The notes under the pieces: model-generated | Seen by the model: only the letters and a program-made list of their open reading frames with translations | Databases searched by the model: none | What the model was told of the DNA's origin: nothing | Part shown: piece by piece, positions 45,336 through 56,668 of the stretch | Numbering within the stretch: position 1 is the first letter of the stretch | How the letters are laid out: every line of letters starts with the position of its first letter | Origin: Holothuria scabra | Lineage: Eukaryota; Echinodermata; Holothuroidea; Aspidochirotida; Holothuriidae | Direction of reading: 5' to 3' | Assembly: GCA_037179385.1 (NCBI GenBank) | Contig: CM074188.1 | Span: forward strand, 17,935,318 to 17,999,317 | DNA: 64,000 bases | Translations under genes and position numbers: made by a program

Positions 45336-46983
45336 CAAGGACACGTCAAAGTTCTCTGGGATGGAAAAACAGGATTTTTGTTGTAGGATGATTTTAACCG
45401 AAACATTGGTATTACCGGCTAACTCGGAGACTATGGTGAAGGCCAGAGTGAAGGACTTTAAAGAGGATCCCAAGGGGGAGATGGGAATGGTTGAGCCCAC
45501 GGTGGAGCTTCTGAGGAAGAAGGGCGTGTTGGCTGCACGGTGTCTGATCGAATTGGGAGCAGGGAATCTTCCGGTGAAACTGGCTAACTTCGGTGACCAG
45601 GATGTGACTGTGTACAAAGATACAACGTTAGGTGTCTGTGAAGGGGTGGAAAGGATCGATATCGCCGAGGTACCCAGAGATGGCCCAGATGTGGCACAAG
45701 GACACCAGGACGAGTTGTATCGGGATGGTACAGGGGGCCAGAGAGTTGCAGTGTGCGAGGGGTTGGAAGAGGTGAGATCTTCCGGATGTGGCGAGGGGAA
45801 TATCGCCAGGGACACCCAGATGGGACCGGTTGTGGTGCCCACACAGCTGCAGGCATTGTACCAAGATTGTACCAAGGACCTGGACGAAGAGCAACGGAAG
45901 GATGTTGCTAGATTGTTAGCTAGATGGGAAGCAGCCTTCTCAAAGGGATCGGAAGATTTGGGAAGAACAAATGTTGACAGACATCGTATTGACACTAGGG
46001 ACCATCCACCAATTAGACAACCAGCTAGGAGGTTACCATTCCACAAACAAGAAGAAGCTACCGAAGAGATTAATCGTATGCTTTCCTCTGGTGTCATAGA
46101 ACCTTCCTGCAGCCCGTGGTCTTCCCCCATTGTTCTCGAAAGAAAGAAAGATGGAAGTTTGAGATTCTGTGTTGATTTCAGGAAGGTCAATGATGTTACC
46201 ATTAAAGACTCATATCCGCTTCCTAGAATAGATGACACGTTGGACCTCTTAGGTGGAGCCACTTGGTTTTCGACTCTGGACTTAGCGAGTGGATATTGGC
46301 AGATTGAAGTAGACCCTGAAGATCGAAGTAAGACTGCCTTTTCTACCCACCAGGGGTTGTTTCAGTTCAAGGTTATGCCTGTCGGGCTTTGCAATGCCCC
46401 GGCCACCTTTGACAGACTGATGGACAAGGTTCTTGGTGGATTGAAATGGGAGAGCTGTCTTGTCTACTTAGATGATGTGATTGTTCATGGGAAAACGTTT
46501 GTGGATCATAACAGACGGCTAGAAGAGGTTATCAGACGGCTCAGTCAAGCAGGCTTAAAACTGTCTCCCCAGAAGTGTCAGCTCTTCAAACGTGAAGTGA
46601 CTTTCCTAGGGCACGTCGTTAGCTCTACTGGGATTCATACAGATCCCGAGAAAGTATCGGCAGTGACAACGTGGCCCCGACCTCAGAGTGTTCGAGACGT
46701 AAGAAAATTTGTGGGCCTTTGCAGCTACTATCGAAGGTTTATAAGGGGGTTTAGTACAATAGCAAAGCCACTCCACCGACTGACAGAGAAGGGTCGTGAG
46801 TTTAAGTGGACTAATGAATGTGAGGAGGCCTTCAATGAATTAAAGCAGCGACTGGTAACATCACCAATCTTGAGCTACCCGACAAGGGAAGACCCTTTTA
46901 TACTAGATACTGATGCCAGTGATCAAGGCTTGGGAGCAGTACTATCTCAAGTGCAAAATGGTGAGGAGCGTGTTGTTGGGTAA
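45310..46983 (+). pseudogene. Gypsy reverse transcriptase and start of RNase H
   Basis: After a linker of variable sequence, the polymerase begins near 46010 (HPPIRQPARRLP). Motifs in order: GVIEPSCSPWSSPIV, FCVDFRKVNDVT, STLDLASGYWQIE, FSTHQGLFQF, MPVGLCNAPATF, catalytic YLDD at 46465-46476, and FLGHVVSSTGI. The thumb and connection domains run to about 46860, then RNase H begins at LDTDASDQGLGAVLSQ. The frame ends at a TAA (46981-46983) where relatives have a Tyr codon before YSRT. Because the same frame continues directly after, this is a point nonsense change. Confidence 0.95.
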
Positions 46984-48612
46984 TACAGTCGGACGATGAC
47001 TAAACCTGAGAGGAAATACTGCGTTACCCGGAAGGAGCTCCTGGCAGTCGTGGAAGGTGTGAAGTGGTTCCATCACTTTCTTTACGGCAGGCATTTCCTG
47101 GTAAGGACGGACCACGGGGCACTCCGATGGCTAATGAACTTCCGACATCCTGAAGGTCAGACAGCTAGATGGCTAGAGCTGTTAGGTGCATATGACTTCT
47201 CCATTGAGCACCGAGCCGGGAGAGTTCACAATAATGCGGATGGGCTATCCAGAAGACCTTGTGGTAATTGTGCTCACGGTGGCAGGGAAGAGACTAAGGA
47301 GACCACTAGTAGGGAGAAAGAGGAACGCCTGGTTGAACGTACAGAACCAGCCCTCAGGATGGCACATATTAATACCAAAGAAGGAGAACATGGCAACTCG
47401 GTCGAGCCACCACCCCAGAAAGCTTCCGTTCCACCCTTCTGGACCCAAGAAAATTTGAAAGATCATCAGAGGAATGACCCGGACCTACTACCAATCATAC
47501 AAGGCAAGGAGAACCAATTGGAACCTCTATGGGAAGGTGTTTCTGGGGGAAGCAAGGTATTGCACCATTACTGGCGCCAGTGGGATAGTCTTGTACTGAG
47601 GGATGGGTTATTATTCAGGAAGTTTGAGTCCCCGGATGGGAAGGAAGCCCAGCTGCAATTGGTTGTGCCAAATTCACTTCAGAAACAAGTGTGGAACGTT
47701 TCTCATTCCCACCCTCTGTCAGGACACTTTATGATGAAGAAAACTCTAGGTAGGTTGAGACAGAAGTTCTATTGGAGTGGCTGCTCGAAAGATGTGGACC
47801 GTTGGTGTAAGAACTGTACAGACTGTGGGCAGCGGAGGGGCCCGAAGTCTAAACCAAGGGGGAAACTCAAACAATTTAGGGCTGGTGAGCCACTACAAAG
47901 GGTGGCCTTAGACATATTAGGCCCGCTACCTACGACGCCGAACGGGAAGAAGTATGTTCTGTTAATGGCAGACTACTTTTCCAAGTGGGTAGAAACTGCG
48001 TCCCTCCCCGATCAGGAAGCGATCACTGTGACAAATGCCCTAATTGAAAATGTTATCTGTAGATTCGGGATACCTGACGAAATCCACTCGGACCAAGGCA
48101 GGCAGTTTGAATCGGCAGTATTCCAGAAGACCTGTGAGCTATTGAGCGTGCATAAAACCAGGTCGACACCATACCGCCCCCAATCGGATGGTATGGTCGA
48201 GAGGTTTAATCGTACACTAGAGACTATGCTTTCCCTAGTTGTTTCCCCGAACCAGAAGGATTGGGATGTGTGGCTCCCTATCGTTACGATGGCATATAAT
48301 ACAGCTGTACATGAATCCACTGGATACTCACCCGCGGAGTTGATGTTTGGAAGACAACCACGAACGCCAATGGATATGCTGTTACCGGTAACAGATGAAG
48401 TACAGACTAAGAACTACCCAGAATACGTGGAGAACCTCCGAAAAAGACTAACAGAGGTACACCGACACGCGCGGGAGAACCTGAAAAAAGCTGATAACCG
48501 ACAGAAAACCCAGGCTGACCGGAAGGCAACCGAGGTCTTGTATTCCCCAGGTGATTTAGTGATGGTGCATTGCCCGGCTGTTAAGAAGGGACGTTCGTCC
48601 AAATTACATTGA
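46984..48612 (+). pseudogene. Gypsy RNase H and integrase
   Basis: Continues the pol frame after the TAA. RNase H: KYCVTRKELLAVV, FLVRTDHGALRWL and the end motif NADGLSRRPC. Integrase: an H2C2 zinc domain (HSHPLSGHF to WCKNCTDC, about 47704-47826), then the catalytic core with D in LDILGPLP, D in HSDQGRQFES, and E in GMVERFNRTLE. All three acidic residues are present. The frame ends in a TGA (48610-48612) where relatives have Trp in the HWPWQGP motif, a second nonsense change. Confidence 0.95.
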
Positions 48613-49035
48613 CCGTGGCAAGGCCCTGGTATAGTAATCAAGAGACTGAATAATATCCTATATCGAGTGAAGCCTGGTTACCACAAAGCCCCTAAAGTTA
48701 TTCACAACAACCGTCTCAAGAGATTCACAGGTTCAGCCCCTGAGTGGGTAGGAAGTGGGGTGGCTCCACAGGAAGAACCCAAAGAGGTGGGGTGGGAGTT
48801 CGATGGGAGTCTAGATAAATGCAGGACCCCTCCACCCGAAGTAGCCCCTGACTCAGCCTCACCTTTGGGGGTTGGGTTAGGTGAGGAAGTAGAAGACAGT
48901 GGGCGTCCCGATTTAGGGACTAGTGCTCTAGAAGCTAGGGAACCAGTTGAGGAAGGCAGGACAGTACCTGATGGGCAGCCAACAAGGCGTCAGTCCGGTA
49001 GAGTGCGGCGGGCTCCCAACAGACTTAGCCTATGA
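48613..49035 (+). pseudogene. Integrase C-terminal end (GPY/F-like module)
   Basis: Same frame as the integrase. PWQGPGIVIKRL and YRVKPGYHKAPKVIHNNRLK match the GPY/F module found in many Ty3/Gypsy integrases. A Pro/Glu-rich tail follows and ends RRAPNRLSL at TGA 49033-49035. I see no chromodomain. Confidence 0.85.
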
Positions 49036-49163
49036 TCGTTTTTGTTTGTTTGTTTTTTTTGTACACAATGGCTGAGGTTTCATTTTTTGTGTGTATATAG
49101 AAGCAAAGATTTTCTAACTTTTATTGCTGCGTTACTTTTCTCTTTTTATGCTATTACAGGAAG

Positions 49164-49950
49164 ATGGGCGATATCTGTACCCTGAAGTATGAATGCAACA
49201 GGTGCCACCAGCAGTTCTCAAAAAACGGTTCTTTGGAGAGACATGTTGAAAAGGAGCACTCTCCAAGCTTGTGGACTTGTGATATCTGTAAAACGTATCA
49301 GAGCGAAAGGAGATGGGCAGTGGACCGGCATCGAGATGGGTGCAAGAGAAGGAATTGGGGAGTCCGGACGGAGACAGTAGGAGAGTGGAACATCAGCCCA
49401 GAGGGAACAAAGCGAAAGGATGAAGGGCAGAAGGAGCCGAGGGGCAGGAGATTAGATGGACAAGGGAAGAGGGCCAAGAAGGACGATTCCAAGGGAGAGA
49501 AACGAAAAAGTGCAGAAAAAGGGCAAGCGTGCAAAGAGAGAGTGTAGCCGAAGTGCAAAAGGCAAAGGAAGTTTTTTTTTGAAGGACCCACCACTAGTGC
49601 AGAGGTGGCCCCACCTGGAGTATCTGACAGCACTAGGGTCCCCCCTCTCACAGACACCACAAACCCCTAGGGAGAAGACGCAGGAGGAGGCGAAGCGAGA
49701 AACGCAGGGGGAGACGAAGCAAGAAACGCAGGAGGAAACGAAGCAAGAAACGCAAGAGGAGACGAAGCAGGAGATAGAGAAGGAGACTTGAGGTGATAAC
49801 GGAAGAAAGGAAGCAGAGTCGGTCTTTAAAATTAACCTAAACCCTGGAATGGTCTTCCAAAAGATGATCCGCACTACCACCTACCCAGACGGCCGAGTAG
49901 AGGTAGAGGAGAAGCAGGAATTAAAAAGATGCGATTGTTGTTCTAAGTAA
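49164..49950 (+). pseudogene. Extra C2H2 zinc-finger ORF of the Gypsy element (env position)
   Basis: The ATG follows a strong acceptor (long pyrimidine tract, ATTACAG ending at 49159), so a spliced subgenomic RNA is likely. Residues 9-32 form a classical C2H2 finger (YECNRCHQQF to HVEKEH, C-x2-C-x12-H-x4-H). Residues 38-59 form a C-x2-C-x13-H-x3-C relative (CDICKTYQ to RHRDGC). A long Lys/Arg/Glu-rich region follows. The first frame closes at 49545-49547. The adjoining frame (from 49456) goes on with Gln-Glu-Thr repeats (ETKQETQEET) to a TGA at 49789-49791, then in the same frame with NPGMVFQKMI, YPDGRVEVEE and RCDCCSK to TAA 49948-49950. So one ORF has taken a frameshift and a nonsense change. 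No signal peptide or membrane segment is present, so it is not an env. Role unknown; nucleic-acid binding is inferred. Confidence 0.75.
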
Positions 49951-50069
49951 GCATCGGTTGTAATTGTACTGGCGCAAAGAAAGAAAGAAGAAAATATATA
50001 TGCGTCTCCTGTCCTTTTGTATTCCTGTCTTTTCTTCTATTCTAATAGAAATCAATGCGGGCGCATTCT

Positions 50070-50085
50070 TTAAAGGTGGGGGTGG
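50070..50085 (+). other. Polypurine tract of the Gypsy element
   Basis: The sequence AAAGGTGGGGGTGG immediately precedes the 3' LTR start TGTAACG, the place where plus-strand DNA synthesis is primed. The stretch 49951-50069 before it is non-coding. Confidence 0.75.
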
Positions 50086-52084
50086 TGTAACGAAATTGCG
50101 TTGTGGCTATTTGAAGCCCCGTGTGGTAGATCCGACTGTTACCAATACTGGAAGCCACGGCACTCACATCCCTGACGAACAGCTGGTAAAGCCTCTTTCC
50201 CTGACCTCATTGGTTCCTTTCCTTCACGAAAATAGGGGTGGAGTTTTAGGTTTCCCGCTCACTGATTGGGTAAGTCTGCTAGCGCAGCGCACGTGGGACT
50301 CGGATGATGTTCGGATATAAAACTACCACGAGGAAGGAAACAGGGGCTGGAAGACGGAAGATCTCACTGAAGACGTCCACGCGCACGCTGTTCAATAATA
50401 ATTAAAGTATCAGAATTGAGGCCGAATAACAGCTAATATTTGTGGGAACAAGGCGAGAGGCGACTGTTACGATTTGGTAAGAAAAATTGAAGGGCGGGAC
50501 TATTAGTAAGGAAGAGCAAAAGTTAAGTTAGCGGTACTCCGCTAACTGTGTTAGAAATTATATAGGCATCAGTAGAAATCATAGCTAAGAGTCGGGGTGG
50601 TTATAATTCACGCCTTACGAAGGCCGGGAAGGCGTGAGATTATTAGGAACACTGGAATTACGAAACCGTGTTTTAGGACGGCATTATGATCTGGGAGGTT
50701 AACTAGGAGGGATGTACGTTATACTCCAGGCAGGGAGTTGTAACTAGGCTGGGTTATAGAACTGAAGAGCTGCCATATGTGTTCTACCGTTGGGTAAACC
50801 CCGTATGTGTTATATCATTGAAGAGATGCTCTATGTGTTCTATCGTTGGCTCCACCTCTTATGCGTTATATCATTAAAGAGGTGCCCTATGTGTTCTATC
50901 GTTGGGTCAACCCCGTATGTGTTATACCAGTGGAGAGCCGGTGTATGTGTTTTTTTTTCTTAGAGGCTTTCCTGTATGTGTTGTATCCTTGAAGAGATTC
51001 CCTATGTGTTCTATCGTTAGCTCAGCCCCGTATGTGTTGTATCATTGAAGAGATGCCCTATGTGTTCTATCGTTAGCCCAACCCCGTATGTGTTATATCG
51101 TTGAAGAGATGCCCTATGTGTTCTATCGTTAGCTCAGCCCCGTATGTGTTGTATCATTGAAGAGATGCCCTATGTGTTCTATCGTTAGCCAAACCCCGTA
51201 TGTGTTACATCACTGAAGAGATGCCCAATGTGTTCTATCGTTGGGTCAACCCCGTATGTGTTAAACCATTGAAGAGGTGCTCTATGTGTTCTATCGTTGG
51301 CTCCACCTCGTATGCGTTATATCATTAAAGAGGTGCCCTATGTGTTCTATCGTTGGGTCAACCCCGTATGTGTTATACCAGTGGAGAGCCGGTGTATGTG
51401 TTTTTTTTTTTTTTCTTAGAGGCTTTCCTGTATGTGTTGTATCCTTGAAGACAGACAGGTATGCTATATCGTAGGGCGTGCCCGCCTGTGCTATAAAACC
51501 TGGAGCTAGCTTAGGTACGTGGTATGTCGACGCAGAGCTGGGTCGCACCTGTCCATGTGATTTAAAGGCGAGGTCGAACTGTGGATTAGCGCAGTGAGTT
51601 GTTTATTTCGTATTGAGGGCGTTCTGGAAGGCAGAGGCGCACAGACGTACAAGGCACCGGGAGAGAAGCAACCCTCTTAGACGCTGGACCTTCTGCTAGA
51701 GAAAGGGGGAAGCCGTAGGGACCAAGGGACGAGTGCCCCCGTCAAAGACGTATACAGTGGGATATTGGAGCCAGGAGGGGAAAATTAGGACACTCCGACG
51801 TCTTGAGGGCCGGGACCACATCGCTTTTTGAGACAAAGGGGAGTCGGCTGGTACAAGGCCCACGTGCTGATCTCTCTTAAAATTGTATCATTTTACCGCT
51901 TCTAAGTGTAAACACCATTATCCTATATTAGGATTTGCCTGTAATTCAATTATCAGAGTTCATGAATAATTATTTGATTAACTTTAGAAATTTGTGTTCT
52001 GTCCATCTTTACGTGTGTGTGTTAACAATATCTATTCTATAGCCTATCCCCGGACCGCACTTCAATTTTAAGCGGCGCGTTACA
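50086..52084 (+). repeat. 3' LTR of the Gypsy element
   Basis: 1999 bp with TG...CA ends, TATAAAA at 50316-50322. It is about 530 bp longer than the 5' LTR. One cause is a block of about 74 bases (about 51552-51625, CACCTGTCCATGTGATTTAA and on) missing from the 5' LTR; the other is an expanded minisatellite. Confidence 0.95.
50776..51475 (+). repeat. LTR minisatellite, 56-bp units (3' LTR)
   Basis: About ten to eleven 56-bp units of the same type as in the 5' LTR. The motif with GTGTATGTG followed by a poly-T run and CTTAGAGGCTTTCC occurs twice (about 50940-50990 and 51391-51445), which shows that a multi-unit block was duplicated. Confidence 0.85.
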
Positions 52085-52088
52085 GAAG

Positions 52089-53707
52089 CCTATTTGCCAA
52101 TAAAAGAGAATGGCCGGCTCTCCAAAAACTCAGTGACGTGTTCACTTGAAAAGATAGTTTCGGTGGTAGTTTGATATTATAAATAGTCGGGTGACCAAAA
52201 AATTGGTAATGAAGAGGGCAGTGTTGCCTCGTAAATTGTAGATTTATATACAGGGGTAAAAGATCAGGTAACCTAAAAGATAATAGGTTAAATATTCAAA
52301 TTGTGACCTTGTTTGATAACAAGCTATAGCATGGTGTGCATCATCTGACTGCACGAAACAGCTAGTATTGAAACTCTGTGCCTTAATTCGATATATGTAA
52401 ACAGCACAAGAGGAAACATTCAGAATTAGAGCATTCTAAAGCCGTGCTGCGCTGTACACACTATCAACATATGGCGAAAACAGAAACCACTCCCTGGTTG
52501 AAAAATAATCGGGTAGCATTACATCTTACACCCAGAAAAAAAAAACAGACAGGTGATTTGTGTACAGCTGATTCTAGAATTTTGCAAAGTCTCTCCTGGC
52601 GATATCCATTCTCCCACCAATGTTTAAAATGTTTTATCCAAGCCGATTAGCCATTATAACTCTTCAAAATCTTACGCCCTCTATTTGTGGCCGCCCTGTA
52701 TCCACGTCCGCCAATGAACGCAGAAAGAGGGAGTAAACGAGAAGAGCAATGATTACGGGTCTTATTAAAGAGGGAGTGAAATTTGTAAAGATGATTTGAG
52801 CAGACTCTGCAGAGTCTAAGCTGATTCGCGCGTCAGTCCACAAAGTTCTACCGTGGGAGCAGGGGAATTCATCGTTAGTCCGCGAGAATGCGTTGTGTGA
52901 CGTCAATGCGTAAGACCTGTTCTCACTGAGTTGTGTTTTATAGTTCAGCCAGTAACCTTACACCAGTCAACTTCTAACTTCATTCTCATTTGCAAAACTA
53001 TACGTTTGGATCAGATTCAGTGTGCCGTTTCATGATCGAAAATTTAGGAACTATATAGTCCTATCCCTATTAGGTTCATTCGCATGTTTGACAAGAAAAT
53101 TAACTTCATTCAGATAGGTATAATTGAATTCTTCGTTTTGCCAGATATTGTACATATAGTTATGCTGATTAAACAGCTTGCCATCCATCACACTTACAAG
53201 TTGATGCAGAAATAAAGGTAAAATAGCCACACATATAAGATATAGACTGCGTAGCGCCTCTGTGGCTGCCGCCCCTTAGACTGTGGTCTCTCGTAGCGAT
53301 GAGCTGAACAAAAAGATTCGTCCACTCTGCGGGCTATTTCAGATATGCTATACTGACGAGTACCACAGAGAAAGCGGTTTATCAAAACCACGCTTCCTCC
53401 AAGGTGTAGTTGCTCCAGGATAAAGATCATTTAAACACATCCTTTAAATATATCACTACATCAAATCTTGTCACGCGTGCGTGTTGCAATAGGCATGAGA
53501 ACTGGTTAACATCATCACCATACTCCAGATAAATCCTCTGACTCATAGTAATCATTATAAGTTTATAACGGTAAAGGTAATTCCTTCCCAGAATTTCCTG
53601 TAGTTCTGAGTCTCAAAAACTAGAAATTTGGATGGTAATTAGTGATCAAAACGTACAGTTAGTGTTACAGAGTGTCTAGGACACATGCTTCATAAAAATG
53701 TTTTTCA
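52089..53707. other. Intergenic stretch, no convincing gene
   Basis: An ORF on the minus strand at 53194-53430 and another at 52664-52906 have mixed composition but no family resemblance and no splice or promoter support. No repeat with a partner in the window was found. Confidence 0.4.
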
Positions 53708-53977
53708 TTAAAGGGCAAGAGCAGTCATTCCAAAATGAATTAGTGTAGTAGACTGTCCAGTTTCATGATTGGCTGTTGAGAGTCATGTGACCAGATGACA
53801 ACTTTTTTTTTTCATTTATATGTGAAATTTACTTAAATTAACTGTTTGTTTTAACTTGAATATGCAATAGTTAAATCATGAAATGTAATGAAAGGTAATC
53901 TGAAGAGAAAAAGACAAAAATTGTGCTACTTAGCCTTTTCTTCAAAATAAGTTTGGGGGACTGCTCCTTACCTTTAA
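53708..53977. mobile_element. MITE, TTAAAGGGC family, copy C (reversed)
   Basis: It begins TTAAAGGGCAAGAGCAGTC and ends GGGGACTGCTCCTTACCTTTAA. The inner words TAGTGTAGTAGACTGTCC, CATGATTGGCTGTTGAGAGT and CATGTGACC are the reverse of those in copies A and B. Confidence 0.75.
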
Positions 53978-55069
53978 GCTCTTTATCCACTCTGCAGATG
54001 GAAGCCCCGGCAAAACTGCTTCCAGTGAGATGCAAGCTCAGCAGGCGGAAGTGAGAATAATTCGAACCCCTCTTGGTCCTCAGAATTTCACAAAAATGGT
54101 TTGTCATGTATGCTTCTAATCCAGGTAGACTGTGACCAACAGTTGCAACACGTGAGGATAGGAAGCAGCCTAGTCTGTATGCTTAGTCATGTCTGGCTGA
54201 TAAGGAGCACAGTTCCTCTCGACCGAGAGGTAAGATTCCTCTCAAGTCCAATACCCCGCTTAGCGAACTCTTTCTTCTCAGCTTCTCAGCTTCGACGGGT
54301 ACGACTGAACAAGGAATTTACCGCACAACCTGCTACGTAGGTTGCAATTCCCATCGTCTCTATGTGGCAAACCGGAACTGAGGAACGAAAGCAAACTTTC
54401 ACCGTGGATGAAATCTGCTTCTCAAAGGAGCTTAGTACGACCCCGAAGAGACAACATTCAAATAGCAAGAGTAGTTGTCACAAATTAGGACCTATTTTAA
54501 AATGGGTATGACACGGCCAAAGTAAGATTCTTAGTAAATATTTTTGCAGGTACACCTTGGCATAAAGCGAATGTTTTCCCTACAAATTATGTCCATAAAC
54601 ACAGAAATACGATTTTCTGAATTCCCAATTCAGGCCAGGCTCAGCACATTTGAAATCCGAAAGCTAAAAACGTATGTGAGCGCGTCTCAAGATGGTGATG
54701 TCTAACGGTGTTAGCGAGTACATCATTGCAAACATTTGTTCTACGATAGCAGCGAGCCTGACCAAGGACTTCTTTGTGTGTGGATATGACGTCGTTGAGG
54801 GGTGACTATAGCACCTTCACCAAACATCTCATATAGACGAATCCGATAAGCACATGTGTTTAGTGACTGTAGGCAGCCATTAGTGGGGTTCATCAATCTT
54901 AAATCGTCTTTATTTATTGTCTACATGAACTTTAAACCTTCGTATTCACTGAAATTGAAGAAATTTAGATACAATTTAGTGTACAACCATCCATGATACA
55001 GATAAGCAAGGAAACTGAAAGATTGAAAGGTGAAAACCCCAGCTATGGCGGACTGTAATCAGACCATCA
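53978..55069. other. Intergenic stretch, no gene seen
   Basis: Short ORFs without resemblance (54101-54340, 54286-54468). No repeat partner noticed. Confidence 0.4.
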
Positions 55070-55077
55070 CTTCCTGT

Positions 55078-56660
55078 CAGTGGCGTAGCCACGGGGGGCC
55101 GGGGGGGCCTAGGTCCCCCATATTTTCTTCAGCCCCCCCCCCTCCCAGATTTTTTGCGTCCTGATAAAGTAATTGAAAAAAAATAAAATGTTTGAACGGA
55201 AATAAACTTTGAAGTATATCCTTCAAAACAGTAAATAAATAAAATGTGTAAAAATTTAAAAAAAAAAACATGGATGAATGTGTGTAAAACACATTTTGTG
55301 CGCACGTATGAAATCAAGTAATAACTTCAAAATGCCTACTTTCACTGAATTGGATACCGTTTGTGATCTGCACTGTCGTTTATTGCATTTAACTTCGAAG
55401 ATGAAACGAAAGTCTCGACGATAAACTTTAATGTGACTTTGTTAGGTTAAGACCCTTTCTGCCTTTCGGATTGCTGATTGATTTACTGAAAATAAGGCAA
55501 TCGTACACTGGAGACCACTCTTACACGACCATTCCTATACATTATCATACACAAAATATGCCGTAAGCAGGTAAGGGTACGGTACTGCCTTCGGATAATT
55601 CTTCCCTTCCATCCTTGCCTCAGTCCTGCCCATGACAAGTGCCACTGTAGGACGATTTTTTCGACAAGTCCTCTTTTTACTAGTTTGCACTGGCGTCCGG
55701 GGGATTTGTAAAATGTCCACAAGGTCCGGATTTCATGTGTTTCCTTCTGCTTTGCGGTTCAATTATTCTGAGAGATTTATTCGTAGTATTTTAATTTTGA
55801 CTATGTAATGTACCGATGAACAAATACTGCACCATTTTGCAAATTGTTTCTTTGGCAGTATGTATGTCTCTTGTAAAATCTCTACAAAAACTAAAAATAT
55901 TTTGATATTTTTCATGCTTCCTAAAAAGGGAAAATCCTAAAAATTAGGCCTGTAATCAGTTCAAAGTTTTGCCAAACATAGCACCATTTTGCATCTATAA
56001 AGAAAGTTTCACAGAGGGGGACACAACTACTTTTGGTTTTCCTGTTAAAGGGTAAGGTACTGCCTGAGGTAAGCTGAAATCCATTCATTGGCGCATTTGC
56101 GGCTGGGTACATCCAGTTTAAAACACGTGGGAAGTGCCGCTTCCGGCCATCTGGAGGGGTTTTAAAGCCCAAATTTTTCTTGTACGCTCCGCGCCAACTG
56201 ATGGTGGCGCTCCGCTTAGATTCAAATATTGCTACATTTGCGATCTACGTCCTAAAATTAACAATTTTCCCAAGGGAAAGTAAGATAACGGTTCCTTTCA
56301 GTCTCATCCCCCAGGCCACAGATCAGAAGTGCCCAGTTTCGGGGGCCCTAAAAAGTGTATGTGTTACCATTTTTCATAGATTGATTTTTTATTCTCATTA
56401 TTTGAGAAGTCGGAGACATGAGATTCGTATTTCAAGGCTGGATACATCCAGCTTAAAACACATGGGAAGTGCCGTTTCCGGCCATCTGGAGGGGTTTTAA
56501 AGTCCAAAATTTTCTTGTACGCTCCGCGCCAACCGATGGTGGCGCTCCGCTTAGATAGTCTTGCTGTGTCTGACCCTCGGAGGTACAAGGCCCCCCCCCC
56601 ACTTGTTACCTAGCCCCCCCCCCCCCCCCAAAAAAAAATCGCATCCTGGCTACGCCACTG
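55078..56660. mobile_element. Non-autonomous hAT element, copy 2
   Basis: The termini CAGTGGCGTAGCCACGG and GGCTACGCCACTG are flanked by an exact 8-bp duplication CTTCCTGT (55070-55077 and 56661-56668). The interior is the reverse of copy 1, including the doubled unit with GGTGGCGCTCCGCTTAGAT (about 56200 and 56540). The frames seen in both orientations are not conserved as proteins. The two copies (1569 and 1583 bp) are closely similar throughout. Confidence 0.92.
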
Positions 56661-56668
56661 CTTCCTGT

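Larger units (their letters stand above)
42048..52084 (+). mobile_element. Full-length Ty3/Gypsy LTR retrotransposon
   Basis: Two LTRs begin TGTAACGAAATTGC and end GGCGCGTTACA. A 4-bp target duplication GAAG flanks the element (42044-42047 and 52085-52088). Order: LTR, primer site, gag, protease, reverse transcriptase, RNase H, integrase, extra zinc-finger ORF, polypurine tract, LTR. Reverse transcriptase before integrase defines the Ty3/Gypsy type. pol is broken by stops and frame changes, so this copy cannot make a full polyprotein. The shared LTR sequence differs at only a few positions, so insertion is recent relative to the other elements here. Confidence 0.97.

Noticed and set aside
45132..46262. 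Long minus-strand ORF of 376 codons inside pol
   Set aside because: It lies opposite the protease and reverse transcriptase. Its protein resembles nothing, and codon bias of the plus-strand pol explains the open frame.
55077..55317. Hydrophobic ORFs at the left end of the second hAT copy
   Set aside because: They read through T-rich non-coding transposon sequence and are not preserved in the first copy.
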